In this document: positions 24,401-35,401 of the stretch, in pieces
Layout: each line of letters begins with the position of its first letter
How positions within the stretch are numbered: position 1 is the first letter of the stretch
Source of the DNA: Botrytis cinerea B05.10
Taxonomy: Eukaryota > Ascomycota > Leotiomycetes > Helotiales > Sclerotiniaceae
Reading direction: 5' to 3'
DNA: 64,000 bases
NCBI RefSeq assembly: GCF_000143535.2
Contig: NC_037316.1
Coordinates: forward strand, 1,426,001 to 1,490,000
Made by a program: the position numbers and the translations under genes
Notes under the pieces: generated by a model
The model's input: the letters and a program-made list of their open reading frames with translations, nothing else
Database searches by the model: none
What the model was told of the DNA's origin: nothing

Positions 24401-25852
24401 TGTTCCAATGGGCAAGTCAAAGCTATATTCTCTGGGGAGTGATGGTAAACGCTTTACACTAATGAGTGTATTGTCGTCATTGCCTACTGTCTGTGTAGGA
24501 ATGCATTTGCAGATGCTTTAAGCATACGGCTCATAATTCTGCGCATGATTCGAAATTTATTTTTAACTTCAAAATTCAAGCCTTTGATGTCCCCTCATGT
24601 ATGCCTCCCTACATATACAATTCTAGACCTTTGATCAATTTATCTAGAAGCGGGATGAAAGCAAATATCAAGGCATGATATTCGACAGAAAAAGTTAAAT
24701 GAGTAAAGTTTGTGTAGTACCGGGATCGTAGACCTAGAATCTTCAGCGAATTTGAGGGTCTGATTTTCCCCCTCAGTGATTATTAATCCCGAAGTTAAGC
24801 ATGCAACATGAACATGGGGCACAAAGTTCAAGGCAGTAACCGAAAGCCGAGACGTTCCCTAGTGGCTCGTAACCACATACTATCCGCATGCAATCATTGC
24901 AAGTAGTGTGTTCCTGCCTGATCCTACTCCCAACTCAGGCCCGGGATTACTCCATGATTCTTGTATTCTTCCTAATGTGGCTTTCATGTCAACGTTAGAA
25001 TATTAGTTTTGAGGGAAGCATTCATTGCTTCTGTCTTTGCTCGAGGGGTATTTCGCAAATATTCAAACGAGTAAAACAAGCATCTGACTCCGTACTAAGA
25101 TATAGGTATTGACAGTCGCTCCAGGCACAGCCTCCTAGCGCACGTCCTTCCGCAATAGAATAGAGTTGTTCACACAGTGACGAGGCCCCAAAAATGGACC
25201 CTGAAGATGTGGGTGGATCGGCGGCGACCCAATACCTGGGTTGCGGCAAGTGGAAATCCACATCCGGCCAGGATAAATTATCAAAGCGGAAGCTCGGAAC
25301 GGGAGGTCAATTCTAAGAACGATTTACTTTCTAATTTTTAGGATAATACTCAGGAAATTCATGCGAGTGATGAGAAATGATGAAGCTGTAATAATAAGGT
25401 GATGATGGATGACCCAATGAAGTGTTCTGGCATAACTTTTGGGAGAAACACAAAAATTTTCAGATAAAAAATCGGTGTAGGATGTTTCAAGGGTTCTGTA
25501 AAGTTTTTGTCCGTGCAGTCAAAGTTGTTGCAGTGTTGTAATAAGTTGAAGACAAGAGACATGAATGCTTGTCGTGATCCAGCCAAAGTATCGTCATGAA
25601 AGTCTAATCAAGCTGTCACCCTTATATATGTTGTCCCGGTTTATTGAATTCTCTCCCGTTTATTGTGCTAGCCGGAGCACAGCCGGTACTCTTGTATATT
25701 TACTCCATGCCCGCCGTTCTGTAAATCTTCCCTATAAGTATACTTAGGATAGAATTCTCTTGAGACTCTCCACATGTATATTTTGCCTCTGATCCACTTC
25801 ATTGTATACCGCTACTGCTGGTAGTAGAGTCTTTGTCAAAGTGCAGAACATT
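24401..25852. other. Gene-poor region upstream of the receptor gene
   Basis: No supported gene. Short frames at 24640-24831 and 25022-25261 on the minus strand have no recognisable family. The last 200 bases should include the promoter of the Pth11-like gene. Confidence 0.4.
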
Positions 25853-27219
25853 ATGTCAAATTCGACGAATCTCTCGCCGGCTTACTTAGCAGAGAACAGG
25901 TCTTCTCGGCTTGTTATTTCGAACAGTATATTTTTCGGACTTGCGGCTATCAATGTACTTTTGAGATTTGTGGCTAGAAAGTTGAAGAATATATCGTGGG
26001 GAGTAGACGATTATTTGATTGCGTTAGCTCTTGTACGTTGTTTCCCACAAAGCGCCCCTTTTCAATATCAAGTCTCTACTCGTGCAATTGATCGAGTCAA
26101 AAATTCTCCAGCAACTCTCTCAAAAGAAGATGGAAAAATTGAGAACCAAGCTCTGATTTCTGCTATTAGATTTGGGTAACGGGACTATACGTCATCAGTA
26201 TTTTCTGTAAGTTGGTCTCTCAACGATTTGGCAAAGTCAAAAAATCGTAAAACAAGATGCTAACTTATATCTGGCACAAGCTGTCAAATATGGCGTAGGT
26301 CGTCATATTGAAGTAGTGGCGGAGGACAAAGTACAACAAATATTCAAACTTATATATGTTATGCAAATATTTTATGTTCTCGCGCCCGCCACTATAAAAC
26401 TTTCCATCCTCTTCCTCTACAAGCGCATTTTCGTTAGCGAGCGATTCATTCATATTGTGTACGCACATATAATCGTGATATCAGTTTGGGTCACTATAAT
26501 GTTGTTTATGGTTATATTTAATTGTTCACCGATCAGTGCGTTTTGGACGTATGACGGGAAATGCTTCAACTTTGAGAAACTTACAATTGGGTACGCGATT
26601 GTGAATATCTTGACAGATATGTCAATTTGCATACTGCCTTTGCCAAAAATCTGGAAGCTGCAATTACCTATTGGCCAAAAGATGGCAATCATGTTGATAT
26701 TCATGCTGGGGCTTTTGTAAGTACTCTCTTCAATAATTAACGACCGTTGAACTGATATAAGATAGTGAGATAGCAGCTGCCTTAATGCGTCTGATTTTTG
26801 CGATTTGTTTTATTGATTCTTCGGACGCAACTTGGGATTATACGATTGGCAACATTTGGTCCGTCATTGAGCCCGCGATTGGAATCGTGTGCGCCTGCCT
26901 TCCTACCACTCGTGTTGTTTTGCTTGCTATCCTCCCCGCGTCCTGGTGCTCAGTATTCTCTATCAATTTATGCCCATCCAAAACTATTACAAGCGGTCGT
27001 GAAAATGGAGACTGGCCACGTATAGCAACATACAGCGAAATTCAAATCGACAGTCAAATAAGATTATCGAAGAAGGATCACAGTGATGTAGGAAGTGAAA
27101 ATGCCCTGGAGTTGAGAGATGTCAACGGACTCGAACAACAGGAATCTGGAGATAGAATTGTGGTCAAGCAAGAATATATGGTCAGGGAAGAGTATGTGAA
27201 AGCAGATGAGAGTGTATAG
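25853..27219 (+). CDS. Integral membrane protein with fungal rhodopsin-like (Pth11-type) domain
   Basis: Exons 25853-26032, 26170-26206 (37 nt), 26281-26716 and 26766-27219 join in frame to give 368 residues. The N-terminus has a short extracellular stretch, then TM1 (ISNSIFFGLAAINVLLRF), the conserved RFVARKLKNISWGVDDYL loop with the Asp-Asp pair typical of this family, and further hydrophobic segments. VKYGVGRHIEVV and PATIKLSILFLYKRIF are also family blocks. After the seventh TM (WSVIEPAIGIVCACLPTTR) comes a hydrophilic, acidic tail of about 100 residues, presumably cytosolic. Related proteins include the Magnaporthe Pth11 surface-sensing receptor, but this one shows no CFEM domain. The 37-nt exon 2 encodes WVTGLYVISIF; without it a membrane segment would be lost. 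Confidence 0.8.
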
Positions 27220-28457
27220 CATTTCACTGCTCTACTCTGCAAGAAAACACAAGAAGTCTTTATTGTTGCCATTGATGACGTCAATATGGATATAAGGCAT
27301 GCTTCTGAAAGCTTGGGAATACTGCGAATGGAATGTCACTTTTGAACCTACAATACCTGCGCGTGTCATTGACACAAGAGGGCTGCCTTCTAAAGGTGTT
27401 GATCCCAAAACAATGCAATAGGTTCGGACATGGGCCAATAAAACCTCACCTATCAAACAGATCACCACCAACGCCACGGCCTATACATTTGTCCTCTAGC
27501 ATTTTTCCAATCACCCCAAAACTCTCTACGTCTACTTCACCACCCCAATCGCCATGCTCCGTGCCGGTTTACCCCGCTACGCTGTTCTCCTCACTGAAGG
27601 CAGCGTCTGGTCTGGTCTTGCTGCCAGGTGTCTCGTTCTCGTTGACAACAGGATTCTGCACGAGCATAAAGACGAAGAACGAAGGAATAAATATGGTTGT
27701 AGGAATGGAATTCGATTGGGACGACGAAACGATGAAATCATCCACGATCGATTCAACTCCTGGACTTTCATAGCCAAAGCTGGAACCCGTCACTGGGAGT
27801 ATAAATTACAATTAGTGATTTTACTATGATTACCGGGCTAAAGAGCATGACGGATGCTATTTTACAGAGGCTCGGTGAAATGATGGGGGGGTGGGGGGAT
27901 TCTGAACGATGGGAATATTCCCGATACGGAATTGAAGGAACATATTCTTTTGTGGGATCTATTGATTTTAGCAGGTGCCGTACCAAAACGATATGCCCTC
28001 TGATGAGGGTGAATATTTGGTCATGTATTACTATTCGGGAAGTCGGAAGAATCAGGATGGAGGCGAGTTTAATGGATAAATCTTAAAAGTTTATGTGTTC
28101 GGCGATATCATTGTATTTGGTGGGTTTGTACAAGAGATATGTATGATACAAGGAAGCAGAAATAATACAATTAGTATCAATTCTCAAAATAACTTTGCTT
28201 CAAATCAAATTAACAGAGAGATGGTGTGAGTGATTTTACCTTTTTTTATTTATAAAAAAGATAAAGGATTTGCCTGGAATGCAGTCACAGGTACATTCAT
28301 ATCCAATGACTCCCAGAAGACTCTCAAATGTTAAATATAAACTTCAAGTCTTCAACTCCAAAATGACAATACACGAAAAGGACCTCCACATTCAATCATG
28401 AGTAATCCAGCTTGTAAATACCAGACAAGACACCACCCCACAGAAAAATATAATACA
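27220..28457. other. Intergenic region between convergent genes
   Basis: Overlapping open frames exist on both strands around 27333-27830, none with recognisable motifs. One plus-strand frame (27333-27773) is Ser/Pro/Thr-rich. I do not call a gene here. Confidence 0.35.
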
Positions 28458-29266
28458 CTAGGAGAAAGTAACAGACACCTTTCCACCATTGTTGAACCCT
28501 TGACAACCACCTGATGGTTGACCGGCAGCAAGACCATACGTAGCACCAGTCTGGCTTCCAGCAGCACAGTTGATTAACGAATAAGTACCTGCCTCTCCGC
28601 ACGTGTTCCCGCTCTTGCAAGTAAAGACACACTTGGACATACTGGAGGTGCAACTGCCGACTTGGATGGTCATGGCGTTTCCACCCATGTTGACTTCACG
28701 AGAGACGTCTACTGTAGCATAGGCGCCGGTTGTGAATTCTCCCCAAGTATTAAACACTTGGCCATACTGACTTAGAGTGGTCTTTTGATTATAAAGACCA
28801 GCCCATCCACCGGATACTCCATTTGCCATGGAGATTGTAACGGATTGACCAGCGCCAATTGAATAGGAGACTTGAGGCTTTCGGGCGTTCATAAAGGAGC
28901 TTTGATAATCCCCAGCAGCTTGGGTCCAGATGATTACAGTGACGGGTGCGGATGCACTGTTTTTGAAAACAAATTTGTTGGGTCCCTGAGTTCCAATCCA
29001 GACTGCACCGTTGGCAGCCTTCGCGTTTGTTCCCATGCCGGCCATCCCGATGGCCGACATATGCTTGCAATCTGCGGCGGTGAGACCGGTGACAGGACTG
29101 GCACAAGAGAACCCTCGCTTCTCAAGAGTAACCTCACTAGATGGTGATGTTAGAAATATCACTATTGCGGGGGTAAAAGTGGTACTAACCCTGGAACTGC
29201 GGGGGCGGCTAGTGCCAGGGAGAGCAAGCTCATCCCCGCAATGATACTGGAGGCAGAAAACAACAT
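28458..29266 (-). CDS. Small Cys-rich secreted protein with Kex2-type propeptide site
   Basis: Exon 1 is 29266-29190 and exon 2 is 29136-28458, giving 251 residues. The signal peptide (about 1-20) is MLFSASSIIAGMSLLSLALA. A short propeptide ends in LEKR at about residue 33, a Kex2 processing site. The mature part starts GFSCASPVTGLTAADC and is Gly/Ser/Ala-rich, with Cys-rich C-terminal blocks (CTSSMSKCVFTC, CGEAGTYSLINC). Overall it resembles a group of abundant early-secreted proteins of plant-associated ascomycetes, which in Botrytis includes the IEB1-type elicitor; that link is from memory and uncertain. It has no enzyme motif. Conserved Cys and lack of a membrane anchor suggest an apoplastic or wall-associated protein. 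Confidence 0.75.
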
Positions 29267-31190
29267 TGTGGTATATTTACTGAAATTTGCTGATATGTGA
29301 ATCTTAACTTGCGACGTGCGACTTGGAAGAAGTGGAGTATAAGGTAAAGGAGTGACTTTTTAAATAAATCTAACAGAAAAAAATATGGCTGAGAACAGAT
29401 CTGAAAAGGAGTGACAAAAATGAGTGACAAAGGTGAATGCAGAAGTTGTGGAAAAGATCCGAGTACTGTTTTAAGAAGATCCAGACGCAGGCAGGTAAAG
29501 CTGCTGGTGGCTGCTTAAGTATAATACTCGAAACCGTTCATACGGCGCTGCTGATAACTGGAATGCTCGGCCTTGGGGCAGGAATGCCACCTCCAACAAC
29601 AAGGAAAATGAAATATTCCTGCAGTACGTAGGATAAGAGTATGGATACCACATCATGTTTGCAAAAAGTGCTAGAAACGGCTTCGTCCCTGTCAAATTTT
29701 ATTAAAAGTGCACTCAAGCCCATTACTTGATGGGAGACTGCCTTCGAATGTTACATCAGATCAAGGGCCTCAAGATGCTATTTCCGGCACGTGCATGCAA
29801 AGGAGTAGCACCAAGAGAGATCGTTTTGAGTTGTTTGATGCGATCAGCCAATTATGTAAGAGTAAAATTGTCGTAAGGATGCAAGATGAGGAGAGCCCAT
29901 GTCAGCATCGACGAAATAATCTAATTTCCCGAGATCCTAATCGCGGGCTGTGTTCTGGCACGAAACAACCGAATATTACGATTTCTGAGACCGAAATAAA
30001 ATTGGTACGCTGGATAGTATGATTGTAGCAAATGTCAGCTCTTATCGTAGGAGACATACCATGGTCATGTTTTGTAGGAAGAAACATTTTCCTTCGTCAA
30101 CGACTGCTCCCACAATCGTTTATCATGCCGTCCTATGGCTGCCATGAGATCTCCTTGCTCGTCAATAAATATCAAAATCTAATTCTCTTGGCAGGCGCCG
30201 TCCGACAGTAGTTCTCGAGTTTAGCCCTATGCGGGGATTCACCTGCAACCGCCATTCGCTCTCGTTTTGGGCCTCATAGCGGGGTTTGCGTTTCAGCGAC
30301 ACGTATATTATCCATTTGAACGTCTGCACGCGTCACCGGGAGTTTTTCTCTGGCTATGATTGCAAATTTGGGTCAAATGGAATACGTGGTGGCTAAGTAA
30401 AAGACAAGACGACGCCGGCTTGCCAAGTTAACGATGACAATGTCAATTCCTGAAGCTTGTTGATAAAACAATAATTGGCCCGTGCTTGTACGCCTTCCGA
30501 GACATTCGGAGAAAAAAGAGGCCGGTTCCGACCTTTCAAATAATCACTGATATCTTTCAATCAATTGAATCATAAATCAACCACAAATGAATCAAATAAT
30601 TTTGAGAGTATGAGATCAATTATAAACTTTTAGATATATCGAGTCTTGTTCAAATATATACTCAATGCTAAAGTTGATTAAAATAGCCAAGTTGAAAGCA
30701 TTAAGAAGTGGTCAAGCACTCAGCATGTTTTTTCTGCTCCAAACAGCCGAAGTAGAACGTTGTGTCGTACACGTGATGGTCATGAAAGTGATCAAAATCA
30801 TCATCATCGTTCAGTAAGATGATTACAAGTTTCAAACTACTTAATCGATTGCAGAAGCTTATTAGGCGCTTTCTTTATCAAATAGATCATAAAGCTACCC
30901 AATCTGAGATCCATAATTATCACGTGATATTCAATCTTCCATTATCCATATGCACAATCTTTCCTCTTCTTTTTACTATGTGGAACAACCGCATCCTGGT
31001 TCACAGCATTCACTTATCATATCTTCCAACCTTTCAATTTACCTATAATTAAAGTATCAGGAAGTCTCTCAAGAGACTGCTGAAGCTTTTGCGTCTCTTA
31101 TTTGATGTATTCAATTTGAGTTGGTGAAGTTACACAGCAATGCTGTAGTGTTTGACGAGGTATATATTGTTGTATTTAATCTTGTCCGTC
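29267..31190. other. Gene-poor region upstream of the 5S rRNA gene
   Basis: About 1.9 kb without a convincing open frame. It contains the promoter of the secreted-protein gene at the low end and a TATATATTGTTG stretch just before the 5S gene. No other feature seen. Confidence 0.45.
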
Positions 31191-31309
31191 ACATACGACC
31201 ATAGACTGAGGAGAATTGGGCATCCCGTCCGCTCTGCCATACACAAGCCTCAGATCGGCAGATTAGTAGTTGGGTGGGTGACCACCAGCGAATCCCTGCT
31301 GTTGTATGT
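31191..31309 (+). rRNA. 5S ribosomal RNA
   Basis: A 119-nt sequence matches the fungal 5S pattern: ACATACGACCATAG at the 5' end, CATCCCGTCCGCTCTGCCAT, then TTAGTAGTTGGGTGGGTGAC and CCAGCGAATCCCTGCTG. The ends ACATACGAC and GTTGTATGT pair (helix I with G-U pairs), and the CTGAGG/CCTCAG arms pair internally, which argues for a functional copy. The internal control region that binds TFIIIA/TFIIIC is intact. In filamentous ascomycetes 5S genes are dispersed, so a lone copy is expected. Confidence 0.93.
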
Positions 31310-31327
31310 TTTTTGCTTTTTTTTTGT
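31309..31327 (+). terminator. RNA polymerase III terminator of the 5S gene
   Basis: The 5S gene is followed directly by a run of six T, then GC, then a second run of nine T. T-runs on the sense strand terminate Pol III. Confidence 0.8.
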
Positions 31328-31508
31328 CCAGATGTTCTAGCGAGATACTTTACATATAAGGGACAGGATCGAGGGTTTATGTCAGTGACTTGATGTTGGT
31401 GGTCAATTTCCCCTTTTTCATTTTTATTTCACACGGACTCTAGTGTCAAGACTATCTATCGTACGTTCTCGTCCATAATGTCTTTTCCTAGCTCAAAATT
31501 TATTATCG

Positions 31509-34233
31509 TCAATGCCATGTTCCATTAGCTGGCCCAAATCTACCGCTTTCAGGTAATGAAAGCCATGGAAGACCATTCCCGTCTGCCGTGTTGAGATAAA
31601 CTGTATTGCCTGCGAGCCCAATGTTAATTGGTTATTCTTTTTACAAGCAAACCTGAGAAGAAAAATTTAACATACCCCACCAATCCGGAAATTGAGCTCC
31701 AGGATATGTGATACAGAAGAATATCACAATCGCTGACAGTGCGAGGCCTGTATCGAGAGCAGCTGCTAAAACGTAATTGTACTTGGCTTTGGTCTGTCAG
31801 CATTGACTTCCTTGAATCGATAGAGTCATACTTACACCACCACGCAAACCATTTTGCTTTGATCCACCAATTAAATGTCAGATTTACCAGTGCCCAACTA
31901 CTATAGTTGATGCCTGTGGCAGGTGGCACGTTGTATGTTCCAACAAATATTAAGGGCCAGTTGATAAGTCGTATCCAGCTTCTCTCTTCACCAGTATCCT
32001 TTCTCCAATATTTCCATATAACCCACGTGATTATTGGCATAAGTGCACCGATCCAAAAGAAGTGCAATAGGCCAGAATAAATTTTGCCGATAGAATACAC
32101 ACGTCCTGGTCCAATTGCACCCCATATCACAGAGGAAGAAAAAGTTGTGCGGCCATTTGGACACGTAAAACCATTCGATTGATCTTCTGAGCAGATATCT
32201 TTGACATTACCGAGCATCCATAGAGTTACTCCAACTTGTGTAAGAGCCCCAAGAATCTAGATTGGGCTTGTTAAAAACCTGTTTGAATTGATGAACATAG
32301 GCCGACTCACAGTGGCACTTCCTTGTGCGAAGAAAAGAGTTCGAGGCGGCACTTTCATGTAATGACCTAGCTTCATGTCTTGAGCGAAGTACAGACCTTG
32401 GCCCACTACATCAGTAGAAAGAACCTTGAAAATGATGTCTATAGTTGATCAGTCACTTCGTCTTTCGCACCAATATAGAAAAATACGTACTCGCTAACGG
32501 TCGTCCAGTAAACATGTATCCACCAATGAATTCGGCTAGAACATTGAGTTGGTTGGCATCTACGTTAGTTATCCCCTGAATAATACCACATGGAATCATG
32601 TAAAATGCCGGTATGATTACTGCCAGTATAACAGCCCACCACGGCAAGGTTGTGTCGTAAACTTCGACCATCACTATACCTAATGCAAGCATGATAATCG
32701 TAATAGCTCCATACCAATACCAAGGAGTCCGTGAGTAGAGGCGCATCAAACGAGCATGGATATCCAATTTGGTCCGACCAGCGAATGCATCCATGATTTG
32801 AGTGCCATGCCATAGGTATATGTGAACTGGAACGGCGGTAATGGCTGCAAAAGATATACCGTATACAAATGCAAATGTAGCAGGAAGGAATGCAGGTGAA
32901 TATTCGGCGTATGCAGTTGCGTTCAAAGTATTCGATGAAGTCATAATCCGAGAAACGTTATATAGGGACGCGGTGTTATCGTACACATCAGCCGAGCAAA
33001 GTGGAAGATAAGCTGTATACCAAACGTTTGCATAGCTGTGGATATGAGAGTCAATATTTAGATTGACTGAGAAGTGATGTACTTTGACTTACTAAAGACC
33101 AGGGGTGACAATCCAGAAGAAAATCACGAAACCACCGAATACATTCACGGCTATGAGCTTTTGTTAGCCATACGAATTGAATACATAGAATTGAAACAAA
33201 CTTACCAGCCCAAGCTGGGGAAAGTAGAGGATTTGTGTTATATGCTATCTGTGACCAATCAAACGTGATTGGGCTTAATCCGAGACCTGTAACCATTCCA
33301 AACAGATGATTGACGATCAGGTTATTCGGAGCAATCCAACAGACCCAGGTGAAATATGATAGAGCCACGAATATTAATCCGGGGAAAAAGTACCAGACTC
33401 CAGCTCCAACCATAACATACATGAAGAATCGTAGTCGACTAATCTTCCAACCATTGGCAATGGCATTTGCTCGAGAATGTAACGTGGAAAGTAAAGCGCA
33501 ATTAGACAGCACTCCTGGCCAGATTATCGCAGCTGGCTCTACCAACCAAGGCGAAGATAGTCCCGCAACGCCAAAGCCCATCATTTGACAACAAAGTACG
33601 ATAAGAATCGAGAAGCCAGGCTTCAAATCAAAGTTGTAAAATGCTTTTGCAGCTTGAATAATACTCGTTGAATCTGCGCTTCCATAACCGAAGCTCACAT
33701 TACTCATGATGGTTACAACAGTGTGTTCCTTTATATTGAAATGCCTGTCGGGGTTGATACACCATTTCCCCAAAGGCCCTAGATTAAGAGTATAGATGGG
33801 TAGGATCTTTGCCAAAAGTATGCCGAAAGGCATGGCCAAAAGTTCAGCAACGAGTGCAACAATATGGACTGAGGGGTAACGAAGACTGAAGAATTGATTG
33901 ATGCCAGCACCAATCATAGTGAAAGCGAACCCTAAAATCCACATCCTCAGAGTATTGACAGGAATGGCTTGATCGTCGACATCTGGAATCACGGCTCTGA
34001 CTGGAATGCTGTTAGTTTCACTATTTTTCGCAAGATTTATATGTATATTGACCTTCGGGGTAGGGTGATGTATCGCCCTCTATATCATCCAGTCCCTCAT
34101 CGTTGAGTATTTTTCCCACGTCAACCTCCAATTCTTGCATGTGTTGCGTTCCCACTTTGATCTCAGCATCTTGATCTTTGTCACTTTTTTCATTCAGATC
34201 TTGCCTTGCATTTGCTGATATTTCCGACGACAT
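31509..34233 (-). CDS. OPT-family oligopeptide transporter
   Basis: Eight exons join in frame: 34233-34053, 34000-33206, 33150-33093, 33035-32491, 32438-32311, 32256-31836, 31786-31676 and 31609-31509, giving 779 residues. An acidic cytosolic N-terminus leads to the signature SPYPE, then RAVIPDVDDQAIPVNTLRMW, typical of fungal OPT proteins (S. pombe Isp4, Candida OPTs). Many hydrophobic membrane segments follow. Recognisable blocks include LNPGPLGKW-like NLGPLGKWCINP, NVSFGYGSADS, FDWSQIAYNTNPLLSPAWA, GRPLANIIFK, GQGLYFAQDMKLGHYMKVPPR, and C-terminal TYPGAQFPDWWGNTVYLNTAD. The family imports tetra- and pentapeptides, and some members glutathione, by proton symport at the plasma membrane. All introns have GT-AG ends. 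Substrate is not predictable from sequence alone. Confidence 0.93.
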
Positions 34234-35401
34234 GTTGGTAACATCGAAAGGAAAGTTATTAGCGTGTTGTACGAAATGTAGTCAGGATATGTCTTTGTAT
34301 TTCAATGCGGATCATCTCACCCCAACATTGAAGTAACATTGCAGTAACATTGTAGCGAGTGAAGATAACGACACTTCATTGCCTATCAACCAATGGAACT
34401 TCCATTAATTCTCGTCACTGAGTTTTGATAAGGAATTCCACTCTGGGATAAACCAACTCAGAGTTGGAGGGGAGAACCACACGGCTGTCATTTGCCGCAG
34501 GATGTTTTATGCAGGGGATTTGCCAAGCAAACATTGCGTATTTGCCGTATGATAAGAAACATACACCTTCCTTTTTCGAGTACAGACGCTTGCAATTATC
34601 CAACTGCAATCAGTGGTAATGGGGCATTTACATCGTGTTTGAAGTTGTGAGCAGGAAGCAGGAAGCAGGAAGCAGGAAGCACATCCAATGGGTTCTTATT
34701 CGTGATCTCTCTCACGAGAACATGATAAGCTTAGGGTAACTGGAAGTCGGGAGAGCTTGAACTCTCATTCTGGAGCTAGATGTCTAGACTCTGGATTCAT
34801 CGCCATAGACATAGAGAAATACCAAGGCGGTGCGGTGCGCAGATATTCAACAATGGAATGCGCATCTGCATAGATACAAACCAATCTTCTGAATGGTTCT
34901 GGGGTTGGGCTGGGTACGCACTGTTAATTGCCACCTCACCGCCTTCTACTTTCATCTTGCGGCAGAATGATCGGAACCTTGGCTTATCTGCCGGGTACGT
35001 ACCCGTGACTACCAACCGTTGCATCTTGCGATTGTTTATCGACAGACCCGCTACAAGCTTTCTAGAATACGATTCGTGGCTATCTACTGCACTCGTTATG
35101 ACTGGACGTTATTTCGCCGGTAATAGATTACACGCATGCGAATCATCATGATTCCCTATCGTTATCAAATCTCAGACACTTACCTCATCGAATGTGGCAC
35201 AAATACATAATCGAAAGGCACACCACACACGATAGCAAACTTCTTTTGGCAGCAAGCGAATGCCATAGGAGTTTTGATTCAAGTTACCACTATCATACAA
35301 GCTGTATTTGCAGCTTTGCAGATCCATTGGATAAATGCAGTATAGTGACAGATGCGCTCAGAATATATACTGTTCATGCCAATAGGACAAAGCTAAATCC
35401 A
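34234..35401. other. Intergenic region with a short AGC-rich tandem repeat
   Basis: Promoter region of the OPT gene and 3' region of the next minus-strand gene. A GCAGGAA heptamer repeats four times at about 34650-34680. No gene recognised. Confidence 0.45.

Noticed and set aside
27333..27830. Overlapping plus- and minus-strand frames of about 75-146 codons
   Set aside because: No motif, conflicting frames and no splice signals that favour one.
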